Source: Halomonas borealis
GTDB lineage: Bacteria > Pseudomonadota > Gammaproteobacteria > Pseudomonadales > Halomonadaceae
Length of the DNA stretch: 64,000 nucleotides
Assembly (NCBI RefSeq): GCF_004798905.1
Contig: NZ_SDMO01000006.1
Location: 1 to 64,000 of the forward strand
Direction: 5' to 3'
Below are positions 1-9,237 of the stretch, piece by piece. The notes below the pieces were generated by a model. That model was not told the DNA's origin and did no database searches. It saw nothing but the letters and a program-made list of their open reading frames with translations. Each line of letters opens with the position of its first letter. Position 1 is the stretch's first letter. The position numbers were made by a program, and so were the translations under genes.

Positions 1-244
1 CCTGGCCGATCAGCGACAGCACCGGGATCATGATCCCGAACAGCGCGATGGAGGGCACCGTAACGATGATCGAGGCGACGTAGAGGACGCCTTTGGCCAG
101 GCGTTCGTTCTTGGTGATGGCGATGCCGATGGGTACCCCGGTGAGGGTGGCGATGCCGACGGCGACCCCGACTAGCGCGATGTGCTCGAGCATTCTCGAG
201 AACAGCAGGTCGAGGTTGTCCACAGCATATTGGATCAGTTCCAA
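1..244 (-). CDS. Glycine betaine/choline-type ABC transporter permease, N-terminal part (OpuBD/ProW-like)
   Basis: Partial gene running off the left edge. The minus strand reads TTG (Met) then ELIQYAVDNLDLL and a hydrophobic stretch with GVAVGIATLTGVPIGI, typical of the first membrane segments of OpuBB/OpuBD/YehW permeases. A GAGGAG ribosome site lies about 7 bases before the TTG; no nearby ATG fits this frame before residue 18. The family moves quaternary-amine osmolytes across the inner membrane with an ATPase and a binding protein, which would lie left of the window. The family call is fairly sure; the substrate is inferred. Confidence 0.7.
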   Translation of the reverse strand, partial: MELIQYAVDNLDLLFSRMLEHIALVGVAVGIATLTGVPIGIAITKNERLAKGVLYVASIIVTVPSIALFGIMIPVLSLIGQ

Positions 245-1601
245 GTCAACTCTCCTCTTGATGGGCAGGCCCCGTCGCCCTGTGTGTGGCAAACGATAAG
301 CGACGGTAACATGTTGCTATTATGGCTTCCTTGTGGTCCTGAGCGAGGTGCCGGTAGCGACGGGTCCTGGCCGAGCCAGCGTAAAAGACTATCATATACC
401 CCCCCCTACCTTGATCTCGCTAGCATGCCGAGTCACGGGGAAAGCCATGAAGCTAAAACGTCAAAAAAGTCCGTGTCGATATCGCAGCGCCCCGTTTCGT
501 GTTACTCCCGGGAGGGTGGCGGCCTTTCCTTGCCAGAGCGGTCTGCTCTGGTGCCACTGAGTTGAGGGAGGCTCCCTCCGCGGCAAAGCCGACACGGCCA
601 GCTTTATTCGGAAAGGCGCGGACAGTGGCCGCTCAAGATCACCCACTCTAGCGCGTGGCTGTCGTGGACAGCTCTTATCGATCAACAAAAAAATAAACGG
701 AGACACCACCTGGCGAGTCATGACTCAAAAAAGCACAACATGAACCCTGTAGGCCTCGACCCGGGAACCATATGGAAGATGTCCTTACCGTACAATTCAC
801 TGTTTTTTTCGACTGGTAAATTTTCTCTTAACCCATATTTTCATAGCACCATAATAAAAAATAAATCGCTAAATTATCGATACACTTCGACGGCATTGAT
901 GTTTTTTATTCTATAAAAATCGAAGAACAACTACTCATCATGCTATCTAATATAGCCCCACAGCAACGTCCAAAAACACAACCTCTACCGGGAACGCACT
1001 TTTTACCATTAACCCCTGAAAAACCGGATTAATGTTTGACGAAGGGATCGCACCAACATCGATATCCCTTGCCGCCATTAGGAAGAAAAAGCGGCACAAG
1101 GGAGATGATGATGCACCGCCATTTCCCCGCCCTTTCTGCGCAGAAAAATGGTAGAGACATGAAGTACCCTTCTACATTTCCCTCGATACCCCGAGGAGAG
1201 GCGGGAGGATGTTAAAGCAGGAAGCCAGGGAGGCAAGTCCCGTGACGAGCGATAGCCAACCCAGCTGATCGAGGCATCGCGCATTGCGGCATGAGATCAG
1301 CGACGGAGCGTGATCCGGCATCGACCTGGGCCATCATCCCTCGCCACCCCATGTCAAAAAGGCCGACACCATGCTCCTCATACCGAGACTTCTTCTTGCT
1401 ACGGCTTCCACGGCATCAGCTCTCTGCCTGCTGAGCCCGAGGCCCGGCAAGCACGAAATGGTGATGCGATATGAGAGCCTATGCTTCAGCGGGAGGGAGG
1501 GGTGGCGCGAATACGGCATAGCCGGCACCACCCTCTCGGAGCTTGTTCTTTTTATGGATAAAATGCATTACCGGTGACCCGAGCGGTCTCACCGGAAGAG
1601 A
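245..1601. other. Intergenic stretch without a convincing gene
   Basis: About 1.35 kb. Small ORFs here (for example 461-721 minus, 1078-1284 minus, 1371-1577 plus) lack recognisable motifs and good ribosome sites. Positions 780-1000 are markedly AT-rich against the GC-rich surroundings and may hold promoters. The 10-mer TTAACCCCTG at 1009-1018 recurs at 4299-4308. No RNA gene was recognised. Confidence 0.5.
1571..1595 (-). terminator. Hairpin just after the ALDH stop
   Basis: CCGGTGA and TCACCGG form a perfect 7-bp stem around an 11-base loop, 6 bases beyond the stop codon of the minus-strand ALDH. No strong U-run follows, so it may only protect the mRNA 3' end. Confidence 0.4.
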
Positions 1602-3023
1602 TCAGGTCCCGATGATGGACTTGACCTCGACATACTCGAGCAGGCCTTCTTCACCCCATTCGCGACCATTGCCGGAGTGCTTGTAGCCGCCGAAGGGCGC
1701 CTCAAAGGAAAACTCGGCATCCTGCAGATAGCATTGCCCCGCCTTGAGTCGCCGGGCGATCGGCAATGCCTCATCCACATCGCGGGCATACACCGCCGAG
1801 GACAGCCCGTAGATGGTGTCATTGGCGATCTCGACGGCCTCGTCAATGCTGTCATAACCCAGCAGGCATAACACCGGTCCGAAAATTTCCTCCTGAGCGA
1901 TCTCCATATCATTTTTCACGTCGCTGAAGATCGTCGGACGCACATAGTAGCCGCGATCCAGATGATCCGGTGCATCGACTCCACCCTCGACGAGAGTCGC
2001 CCCCTCTTCCAGGCCACGCCGTAAGAAATGCTGCACGATGGACTTCTGACGCTCGGACACCACAGGCCCCATAGTCGTACCGGGGCTCTTCGGATCCCCC
2101 ACGACCTGCTCTCTGGCAATCTTACCGGCCAGTGCCGCAGCGTCTTTCAGCAGTGCACGCGGTACCAGCATGCGAGTGAACGCATCGCACGTCTGGCCGG
2201 TATTGGCCATCACGTTCTCTACCCCCAGGCGAACGGCCGCTTCGAGATCGGCGTTCTCGGTAATCACCAGAGGAGACTTCCCCCCCAGCTCCTGGCAGAC
2301 ACGTTTCACAGTAGAAGCCGCATTCTCCGCGACCTGGACACCCGCCCTGGTGGACCCGGTAAATGAAATCATGTCCACATCGGAATGAGCGGCCATGACC
2401 GGGCCGATATCCGAACCGACGCCGGTCACCAGGTTGAACACGCCGGGGGGAAGGCCGATTTCCTCGAAGATTTCGGCCATGATGAAGTCCTGGAGGGGCG
2501 TCTGCTCGGCCGGCTTGGCGACCACCGTGCAGCCTGCCGCCAGCGCGGGGGCCAACTTGCCGATCAGCTGATGCAGCGGGTAGTTCCAGGGATTGATCAA
2601 CGCACAGACACCGATAGGCTCGCGCACCAGGGAAACGCTCCCTTTCTGCTCGACTTCCTCCATTCGGCTGGCGCGTTCGGCATAGTACTGCATGCCCTCG
2701 ATCGGACCATCCACGTGAATCGCGCCGGCCATCTCGATCGGGCTGCCCACGGTCAGAACATGCGCATCGCGGAGTTCGTCATAGCGCCGCTGCATTTCCT
2801 TCGCCGCCGCCATCAATAGATCATGGCGCTCGCTGGCTGGCGTCGCAGCCCAGGACGGAAGCGCCTGGCGGGCGGCATGAACCGCGGCATCAATATCCTC
2901 TTGAGTAGCACTAGGCACCGAGGCACAAGCCGCCTCGGTAGCCGGATCCACTACCTTCAGGCGCTCGTTGCCATGAGGGGTCTGCCAGGTTCCATTGATG
3001 TAGAAATGCGTCAAGTGTTGCAT
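1602..3023 (-). CDS. NAD(P)-dependent aldehyde dehydrogenase
   Basis: 473 residues, full length for the ALDH superfamily. It oxidises an aldehyde to the carboxylate with NAD(P)+ in the cytoplasm. Visible landmarks: NPWNYP with Asn147, the KPAEQTP cofactor loop (Lys170), FTGSTRAG, ELGGKSP with general base Glu245, and NTGQTCD with catalytic Cys279, followed by the EEIFGPV signature. The ATG has a GGGAG site about 7 bases upstream. It lies 165 bp downstream of the 3-hydroxyisobutyrate-dehydrogenase-like gene and is the last gene of the minus-strand module. The natural aldehyde cannot be read from sequence; a semialdehyde made by its neighbours is a reasonable guess. Confidence 0.85.
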   Translation of the reverse strand: MQHLTHFYINGTWQTPHGNERLKVVDPATEAACASVPSATQEDIDAAVHAARQALPSWAATPASERHDLLMAAAKEMQRRYDELRDAHVLTVGSPIEMAGAIHVDGPIEGMQYYAERASRMEEVEQKGSVSLVREPIGVCALINPWNYPLHQLIGKLAPALAAGCTVVAKPAEQTPLQDFIMAEIFEEIGLPPGVFNLVTGVGSDIGPVMAAHSDVDMISFTGSTRAGVQVAENAASTVKRVCQELGGKSPLVITENADLEAAVRLGVENVMANTGQTCDAFTRMLVPRALLKDAAALAGKIAREQVVGDPKSPGTTMGPVVSERQKSIVQHFLRRGLEEGATLVEGGVDAPDHLDRGYYVRPTIFSDVKNDMEIAQEEIFGPVLCLLGYDSIDEAVEIANDTIYGLSSAVYARDVDEALPIARRLKAGQCYLQDAEFSFEAPFGGYKHSGNGREWGEEGLLEYVEVKSIIGT

Positions 3024-3188
3024 GCGATACTCCCGTCATATCGTGGTGAAGCGAGGCTAGGGGCGGCAGGGGCGTGTGACTCCTACCGTGTCATCAACAG
3101 ACAAGCCCTGGAAGAGCCTGGGCCAACCGCCCCTGCCGACATGTCGGTCATCTCCCGGCGCTGGAGAGATTCCATGCGAATGGATGTA

Positions 3189-4154
3189 TCAAGATGACCG
3201 CTTGTGGGGCACGGCGACCTCGTAACCCGCTTCTTCGGGCTCATCATCCGTCAGTTCGTCGGGGAACCCTTCACCCAGCACCTGTACATCGCAGGTCTCC
3301 TCGAAACGGCGAACGATGTTGGAAGACCATTCACGCGGGCCAAAGCGCTCCTGGCCGTCACGGAAGATATCCATGAGCAGAGGGGAAATCTCCAGCGGCA
3401 CCTCCAGATCCTTCGCCAGCTCGTCGAACAGGCCGACATCCTTGAGCACCAGATCCATGGTAAAGCTGATGTTGCGGCTGCCGTTGAGAATGACCTGAGA
3501 CTCGGTCTCATGGACGAAGGAAGTGCCCGAGGAAATGCGAATGGCCTCATAGGCAGTGTTCATGTCCAGGCCAGCCTTCTTGGCGACGGTCAGGGCCTCG
3601 ACAACGGAACACAGGTTGGCGGTAGCCAGGTAGTTCGTCATCACCTTGAGTACCGAGGCCGATCCCAGGGGCCCGGTGTGCAGCACACGCCGCCCGAGCG
3701 TCGTCAGAACGGGAAGGACCTTGTCGAAGGCCTCCCTGTCGCCACCGGCGAAGATGGAAATGTTCCCGGTGGCGGCTCGGTGACACCCGCCGGAGACCGG
3801 CGTCTCCATGGCCAGCGCCCCTATCGCCCGGACCTTTTCGGCGATGCGGACCAGCTCGGCGTCATCGGTGGTGCTCATTTCGAGCCACACCTTACCCTCG
3901 GACAGGCCCGCGATGATGCCGTCCTCGTCTTCCATGACGGCACTGCAGGCGGCCGGAGAAGGCAGGCAGGTGATCACCATGTCGGTCGCTTCCGCCAGCG
4001 CCTTCGGGGACTCGACCCAGGAGGCGCCCATATCGAGAAACGGCTGGGCCACGTCCCGGTCCAGATCCCTGATGGTAACGTCATAGCCATTCCTAATCAG
4101 GCTACCGGCAAGCTTTCCACCTACATTTCCAAGCCCAACAAAACCCACTTTCAT
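3189..4154 (-). CDS. NAD(P)-binding 3-hydroxyisobutyrate dehydrogenase-family oxidoreductase
   Basis: 321 residues. The N-terminus MKVGFVGLGNVGG is the Rossmann GxGxxG of the beta-hydroxyacid dehydrogenase family (HIBADH, tartronate semialdehyde reductase, L-threonate dehydrogenase). METPVSGG matches the substrate-binding DxPVSGG motif with Asp replaced by Glu, and LKVMTNYL carries the catalytic Lys in the usual KxxxN form. The ATG at 4154 has GGAAG seven bases upstream and is preferred over an in-frame TTG six bases earlier. The acidic C-terminal tail (about 30 residues) is longer than usual. It follows a LysR gene and precedes the ALDH, suggesting a hydroxyacid/semialdehyde pair; the substrate is unknown. 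Confidence 0.8.
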   Translation of the reverse strand: MKVGFVGLGNVGGKLAGSLIRNGYDVTIRDLDRDVAQPFLDMGASWVESPKALAEATDMVITCLPSPAACSAVMEDEDGIIAGLSEGKVWLEMSTTDDAELVRIAEKVRAIGALAMETPVSGGCHRAATGNISIFAGGDREAFDKVLPVLTTLGRRVLHTGPLGSASVLKVMTNYLATANLCSVVEALTVAKKAGLDMNTAYEAIRISSGTSFVHETESQVILNGSRNISFTMDLVLKDVGLFDELAKDLEVPLEISPLLMDIFRDGQERFGPREWSSNIVRRFEETCDVQVLGEGFPDELTDDEPEEAGYEVAVPHKRSS

Positions 4155-4376
4155 GATCAATCTTCCTTTAACCTAACACATACGGGAAATGGCCGGCTCT
4201 CCCTTGCAAGGGGACCAACACGACCATTCCACTCATCGAATATGAGAAGAGGCTAGGAAAAACAAAGAACCGGGGCAATTCATATTATTTTTTCAGCGTT
4301 AACCCCTGTTTACCAATCATGGTGGGAGGCATGCCAAGGACGAACCTATGAGCCGCACAGAGGGCGTCTCAACAAC

Positions 4377-5285
4377 CTAATTGAGATGAGAAACCAGCCA
4401 GTCGGTGAAGGTCATCACCCGGGGATCTTTCGCCACATCTCGGTGACATATGATGCCCCACTCCCCCGATGTTTCCACCACCTTCTTGACAGGATTGGTC
4501 AACCTGCCCGCGGCCATATCATCATCTGCGAAAGGACCATTAACCAGCGCGACTCCCTCACCACGCACAGCCATTTCCAAGGCAGCAGCCAGTGTATCCA
4601 CAATGACATGATCTCTGGGAGGCGACTCATTCAGGGAGGCTGATGATGACTGAAGCCTTAACCAACTGTCCCAACTCCAGCTTTCGGTATAGACACCGAC
4701 CAGAGGAAACTGCTTCAGGTCCTCAGGAGAAACCTCATCTTCCATCACCATCGACGGACTGCAAACGGGGAAAAGCTCGGAAGGAAAAAGGCGAGTCCAG
4801 TGCAAGTGAGACGGCATCGGACTATCGCGAAAGATGATGGCAATATCGGCATTGGCCTCATCAAAAGCCCAGTCCACACTATAGGTCATCAGCTGCAGTT
4901 CCACTTCCGGGTGGTCTTCGTGAAACTTGGCAAGCCGCGGTGCCAGCCAGCGTATCGACGTCGTGACATACACCTGAACCCGCAGTGGAGAACTGTGCTG
5001 GAGCTGCCGGACGCCCTCCGCGCCATTGATCAGGGTGATAATGGCGTCACGCACATGGGGATAGAAGCGTTCACCCGCGGCGGTCAGCTCGATATGACGC
5101 CCCGCGCGCTTGAACAGCTTGACGCCGAGACTCTCCTCCAGGCGCTGCACCTGGTTGGCGACGGCAGGATGCGTCAGGTGGAGCTCTTCGGCGGCCGCCC
5201 TGAGGCTTTGCAAGCGCGCCGCGGCCTCGAACCCCCTCAGAGAACTCAGCGGTGGCAGCTTGTGGATCGGTAAGGGCGTCGACAT
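4377..5285 (-). CDS. LysR-family transcriptional regulator (GcvA-like)
   Basis: 302 residues. The N-terminal winged helix-turn-helix (LSSLRGFEAAARLQSLRAAAEELHLTHPAVANQVQRLEE) is characteristic of the GcvA subgroup; the C-terminal two-thirds is the effector-binding domain. It lies between the IclR gene (39 bp away) and the HIBADH-like gene, all on the minus strand. It probably controls the downstream HIBADH/ALDH pair, whose 220-bp upstream region is AT-rich, but no operator can be assigned with confidence. Confidence 0.85.
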   Translation of the reverse strand: MSTPLPIHKLPPLSSLRGFEAAARLQSLRAAAEELHLTHPAVANQVQRLEESLGVKLFKRAGRHIELTAAGERFYPHVRDAIITLINGAEGVRQLQHSSPLRVQVYVTTSIRWLAPRLAKFHEDHPEVELQLMTYSVDWAFDEANADIAIIFRDSPMPSHLHWTRLFPSELFPVCSPSMVMEDEVSPEDLKQFPLVGVYTESWSWDSWLRLQSSSASLNESPPRDHVIVDTLAAALEMAVRGEGVALVNGPFADDDMAAGRLTNPVKKVVETSGEWGIICHRDVAKDPRVMTFTDWLVSHLN

Positions 5286-5324
5286 GAGGACTCTCTGGGG
5301 TACGGAATGAGTCGCAGGGCGGCG

Positions 5325-6080
5325 TCAGATGACTCTCGCCGACAACTGGCGAGCCGCCTGGACAAGGAACTTGGAGTAGGACCTGGCATCTTCGGCCTTG
5401 ATGACCCCTCCATGAATGACGGCACTGATCGCGGCAATCGGCTCATTACGCATATTCAGAACGGGCGTCGCGATACAGCCGGTACTTTCTTGATCCAGAT
5501 TCGACGAAATGGCATAACCAAGCCGGCGCGCCCTGTCCAGAGAGTCGAACAACGTACCATGCGACTCATCGTCGAGCGCCTGGGGAAGCTCATCATCACA
5601 ATAGTCTTTCCAATAGGCCTGGGGCCTCATGGAAAGAATCGCCTTCCCGGCTGCCGACTCCTGTATCGCCATCGTCTTTCCAATAAAGATATCAACGCTA
5701 TCATTGGAAGAGGCATCGACCTTCGACACCACGACAACCTTGCTGCCGATTGGCACACAAAGGAAGATGGACTTATGAATCTCGTTCTTCAGGATCTCTG
5801 CTATCGGATAAAATAGCGGCACAAGACTTTGCTTGTTATAGATGGTCGATGATATCTGGAACACCCTGGAGCCAATGCAGTATGCCTTCTTTCTTCCCGG
5901 GTCTTTAGCCACCAGCTGATGCTGCAACAGTGCATTGACAACACGATGCCCTGTTGCCGGAGATATGCCGGTTGACTCACAGATCTCCGACAGCGTTAAT
6001 GGATAGGATGAGGCCGAAAGAACATCGAGAATCATGACACCATGATCGATGGCAGGCGCTTTGGTCTTCTCATGACTCAC
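5325..6080 (-). CDS. IclR-family transcriptional regulator
   Basis: 251 residues, usual IclR length. The N-terminal helix-turn-helix spans about residues 10-70 (LTLSEICESTGISPATGHRVVNAL), followed by the IclR effector domain ending in AISAVIHGG. The start is GTG with GAGGGAAG upstream. It lies 110 bp downstream of the GMC gene in the same direction and probably governs the ALDH-MR/MLE-GMC genes before it; the 13-bp inverted repeat at 10721-10762 upstream of that operon is a candidate site. The effector is unknown, likely a sugar acid. Confidence 0.85.
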   Translation of the reverse strand: MSHEKTKAPAIDHGVMILDVLSASSYPLTLSEICESTGISPATGHRVVNALLQHQLVAKDPGRKKAYCIGSRVFQISSTIYNKQSLVPLFYPIAEILKNEIHKSIFLCVPIGSKVVVVSKVDASSNDSVDIFIGKTMAIQESAAGKAILSMRPQAYWKDYCDDELPQALDDESHGTLFDSLDRARRLGYAISSNLDQESTGCIATPVLNMRNEPIAAISAVIHGGVIKAEDARSYSKFLVQAARQLSARVI

Positions 6081-6190
6081 GATCTACTTCCCTCAATACC
6101 CTCTCACTCATAGCGCACGCCATCTATTACCTGTCGGGTCCCGTGTTACTGATCATCCTCTCGGCGATAGCGACTCAGGACGTTCAACCA

Positions 6191-7810
6191 TCACTTCCCG
6201 TTATCCTCTAGCACCATATCGGCGCCTTTTTCCGCCACCATCATGACCGCAGCATTCGTATTCCCGGAGGTTATATTAGGGAATATCGAAGCATCAATGA
6301 CTCTTAGTCCTGCCACGCCATGAACCTTAAGACGCTCATCCACGACCGCCCTTTCTGCATTGGGTCCCATGGTGCATGTACCGCACAGATGATAGATAGA
6401 GCCTGAATGCCGTCGAAAATACTCTAACATACTGTCATCATCATGCGCCGCCCCCGCGGGTGAAACCTCGGCCTCGGTGACAGCCTTCATGGCCGGGGCC
6501 CGCATCAATCGACGAATGAGACGACTGCCCTGTATCACCTCGTCTTCATCGCGCCGGGTGCTGAGATAGTTGGGCCTTATGCCCGCCGCCACATTCGGGT
6601 CCGCCGACACGATGTCTACACTGCCACGGCTGGTGGGTCGACATGAATTGAACGCCACCAGAAACCCGGAGTAGGGGTCAGGCGTCAGTTTCGCCTTCGG
6701 GTCGTTGGGAATCTGATAGGACATGGGGTTGAAGTAGAGCTGCAGGTTCGGCTTCGCCTCCTGTTCGCTGCCACGGAAGAATCCCCCCGCCTGGTTGACG
6801 CTCATGCCCAGAGGGCCACTACGATTGATCAGGTACTGCAGCCCCGCCCGGGTCTTCCGCCACAAGGAGGAAAACTCGTCATTGAGCGTCTTGTCACGGG
6901 CCCTGAAGTAATAGCTGACGGCCAGGTGATCCTGCAGGTTCTTTCCGACGGCAGGCAGGTGACGGACCAGGGGAATGTCGAAGCGCCCCAGGTGCTCACC
7001 ATCGCCCAGCCCCGACAGCTGCAGCAATTTCGGCGAATCCACGGCACCGGCACACAGGATCACTTCCCGACGCGCACGAACGGCCTGGAGCCTGCCTCGG
7101 TCACGATACTCGACCCCTTCGATACGCCGCTGGGCGTCCAGTCGCACCCGCTCCACTCGACCGACTCGCTTCAGATGCAGGTTCGAACGCGAGAGCGCGG
7201 GGACCAGATAGGCCGTATTGCTCGAGTCGCGCCGCCCATCACGAATATTGGCCTCGTAGATCCCGGCGCCTTCCAGGGAGGCGCCATTGAAGTCCTCGTT
7301 GATCGGATAGCCCAGCTCACGGGCACCGTCGAGATAGGACCGGCAGATCGGGTGCGCCCCATCCCTCAACGGGGTAATGCCGATCGGCCCCTGGCTGGAG
7401 TGAAACTCGGTATCCCCGGCGGGATGCTGCTCGAGCCTCTTGAAATAGGGCAGCACCTGCGTGTGCCCCCACCCCCGGTTGCCGGCTTTTTCCCAGTCAT
7501 CGAAATCATCGGCCTGGCCTCGCACGTAGATCATGGCGTTGATCGAGCCAGATCCGCCTTGGACCTTGCCTCGCGGGGCGTAGATCTGCCGCCCCGCCAG
7601 CGACGCTTCCGCGTCGCTGTAGTACATGTAATTGTACCTGGGGTTATAGTAGGTCTTGGCGAAGCCCACCGGGACCTTGATCCAGGGCGAGCTATCACGC
7701 CCGCCCGCTTCGATGATCAGCACGCTGTAGTGCCCCGAGGCGCTCAGCCGATTGGCGAGAACGCACCCCGCCGAACCCGCGCCGACGATGATGAAATCGT
7801 AATCTTCCAT
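6191..7810 (-). CDS. GMC-family FAD-dependent oxidoreductase (choline dehydrogenase-like)
   Basis: 539 residues from ATG 7810. The start at [17 protein letters not shown] puts the FAD Rossmann motif at the N-terminus as expected; a longer reading would add 19 residues inside the previous gene. GGSGSINAM is the first GMC signature, GAVDSPKLL the second, and [10 protein letters not shown] plus TSGNTN carry the catalytic His and Asn. The family oxidises primary or secondary alcohols with FAD and passes electrons to quinone or oxygen. It starts 4 bases after the MR/MLE stop, so the two are co-translated. The substrate is probably an alcohol or sugar acid of the same pathway; betaine synthesis is unlikely in this context. 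Confidence 0.85.
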   Translation of the reverse strand: MEDYDFIIVGAGSAGCVLANRLSASGHYSVLIIEAGGRDSSPWIKVPVGFAKTYYNPRYNYMYYSDAEASLAGRQIYAPRGKVQGGSGSINAMIYVRGQADDFDDWEKAGNRGWGHTQVLPYFKRLEQHPAGDTEFHSSQGPIGITPLRDGAHPICRSYLDGARELGYPINEDFNGASLEGAGIYEANIRDGRRDSSNTAYLVPALSRSNLHLKRVGRVERVRLDAQRRIEGVEYRDRGRLQAVRARREVILCAGAVDSPKLLQLSGLGDGEHLGRFDIPLVRHLPAVGKNLQDHLAVSYYFRARDKTLNDEFSSLWRKTRAGLQYLINRSGPLGMSVNQAGGFFRGSEQEAKPNLQLYFNPMSYQIPNDPKAKLTPDPYSGFLVAFNSCRPTSRGSVDIVSADPNVAAGIRPNYLSTRRDEDEVIQGSRLIRRLMRAPAMKAVTEAEVSPAGAAHDDDSMLEYFRRHSGSIYHLCGTCTMGPNAERAVVDERLKVHGVAGLRVIDASIFPNITSGNTNAAVMMVAEKGADMVLEDNGK

Positions 7811-7814
7811 CGCG

Positions 7815-9050
7815 TCATGCCCCCGGGCGTTGCTTCCAGCCGGCATCCGACTGTTCCTTGACGTCATAGGGCCGCGGATCCATTTTCAGGTGCAGCGGCC
7901 CGCCCGTATACGGCGAATGCTCCCGGACCATGGCCATGTCCAGCTCAACGCCCAGCCCCGGCCGGTCGGAAGGAATCACGTAGCCATCACGCCACTCGAT
8001 CTTCTGCTCGAGGATGTCCGCATGGAACCCGCCCCAGGTGCCGATGCTCTCCTGTATCAGGAAGTTAGGCGTGGCGGTCGCCAGCTGGATGCTCGCCGCC
8101 GCCCCGACGGGACCGTTGTAGAGGTGCGGGGCAATCTGGGCATAGTGCACCTCCGCCAGGGTCGCTATCTTCTTGCCTTCGAGGATGCCCCCGACCCGTC
8201 CCAGGTTCATCTGCAGGATCGAGGCGGCGTTGTGACGCAACAGATCGTGGAACTCGTACTTGGTGGTCAGGCGCTCGCCGGTCGCCACGGGGATGGAAGT
8301 ATGGTCCGCCACCCTTGCCATCGCCTCGCTCTGCCCCGGCGGCACGGGCTCTTCGAACCATAACGGGTCGAAGGGCTCCAGATATTGCGCCAGGCGAATC
8401 GCTCCCGCCGGCGTCATCTGGCCATGGGTGCCGAACAGCAGGTCACAGCCGTTACCCACCGCCTCGCGAATACGCTGGCAGAACGTGGCGCTCTTCTCCA
8501 TCGTCTCCAGGGACAGCATATGGCCGGAGTAGGCCGTGTAAGGCCCGGCCGGATCGAACTTCAGGGCAGTGAAGCCCAGCGCCTGATTCTCGAGGGCGCT
8601 CTCGACGGCCAGCTCCACGTTGTCGTAGTCGAAATGACCATTGGCGTCGCGCGGGTACAGGTAGGTGTAGGAACGCAGCTTGTCATGCACCTTGCCACCG
8701 ATCAGCTCGTAGACCGGAAGACCGGCGGCCTTGCCCACGATGTCCCAGCAAGCCATCTCGAGGCCGCTCAACACGCCCATCATGCTCAGGTCCGGGCGTT
8801 GTGTGAAACCACTCGAGAAGGCCTCACGATACAGGCGCTCCACGTGGTGCGGATCATGCCCGTTGAGATAGCGTTCGAACACGTCTTCGACGGCCGCGGC
8901 CATCACCTGTGGGTGAAAGGAGGCCGCATAAACCTCCCCGACCCCTTCGATGCCACAGGCCGTGCCCAGTTTGACGAAAATCCAGTACATGCCACCGACA
9001 TGCGGAGGCGGGGTAGCGACGACATGGACCTCGCAACTGACGACTTTCAT
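7815..9050 (-). CDS. Enolase-superfamily MR/MLE enzyme, probable sugar-acid dehydratase
   Basis: 411 residues from ATG 9050, which has GAGGA 8 bases upstream. N-terminal capping domain, then a (beta/alpha)7-beta barrel with the usual ligands: KFD (Lys164, Asp166), THG (His209), WFEEP (Glu233/234), GER (Glu259) and PHLYNGP (His309). The family abstracts the proton next to a carboxylate, usually dehydrating aldonates to 2-keto-3-deoxy acids. Oddity: in galactonate/mannonate dehydratases the first metal ligand is Asp in a DxH motif, here GTH (Gly207). I recall whole subfamilies with GTHGQ, so this is probably a class trait rather than damage. It sits between an AldA-like ALDH and a GMC gene. The substrate is unassigned. 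Confidence 0.8.
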   Translation of the reverse strand: MKVVSCEVHVVATPPPHVGGMYWIFVKLGTACGIEGVGEVYAASFHPQVMAAAVEDVFERYLNGHDPHHVERLYREAFSSGFTQRPDLSMMGVLSGLEMACWDIVGKAAGLPVYELIGGKVHDKLRSYTYLYPRDANGHFDYDNVELAVESALENQALGFTALKFDPAGPYTAYSGHMLSLETMEKSATFCQRIREAVGNGCDLLFGTHGQMTPAGAIRLAQYLEPFDPLWFEEPVPPGQSEAMARVADHTSIPVATGERLTTKYEFHDLLRHNAASILQMNLGRVGGILEGKKIATLAEVHYAQIAPHLYNGPVGAAASIQLATATPNFLIQESIGTWGGFHADILEQKIEWRDGYVIPSDRPGLGVELDMAMVREHSPYTGGPLHLKMDPRPYDVKEQSDAGWKQRPGA

Positions 9051-9237
9051 GAAAATTTCCTCTATGAGATACGCTGGCGTAGGGAGCAGACCAGGCATCA
9101 TGCGGCGCTCGCCCGACGACCGGCGCCGAGCATGGTGGCAGCATCGATGCCTCTGGTGAGAGACGGTAGGTCATGGGGGCATCGGCGGCGCCCCGGCCAG
9201 CCAGGCCGAGGCACCGATGCCATGATCCGGGCGGGGC

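Noticed and set aside
1371-1577. Small ORF with a signal-peptide-like start in the first intergenic region
   Set aside because: No ribosome site, no recognisable family and unlikely codon use.
3204-4256. 350-codon plus-strand frame opposite the HIBADH-like gene
   Set aside because: Antisense shadow; no ribosome site and no family features.
6191-7810. Choline dehydrogenase BetA assignment for the GMC gene
   Set aside because: No betB, betI or betT partner; the sugar-acid context makes betaine synthesis unlikely despite the osmolyte permease at the left edge.
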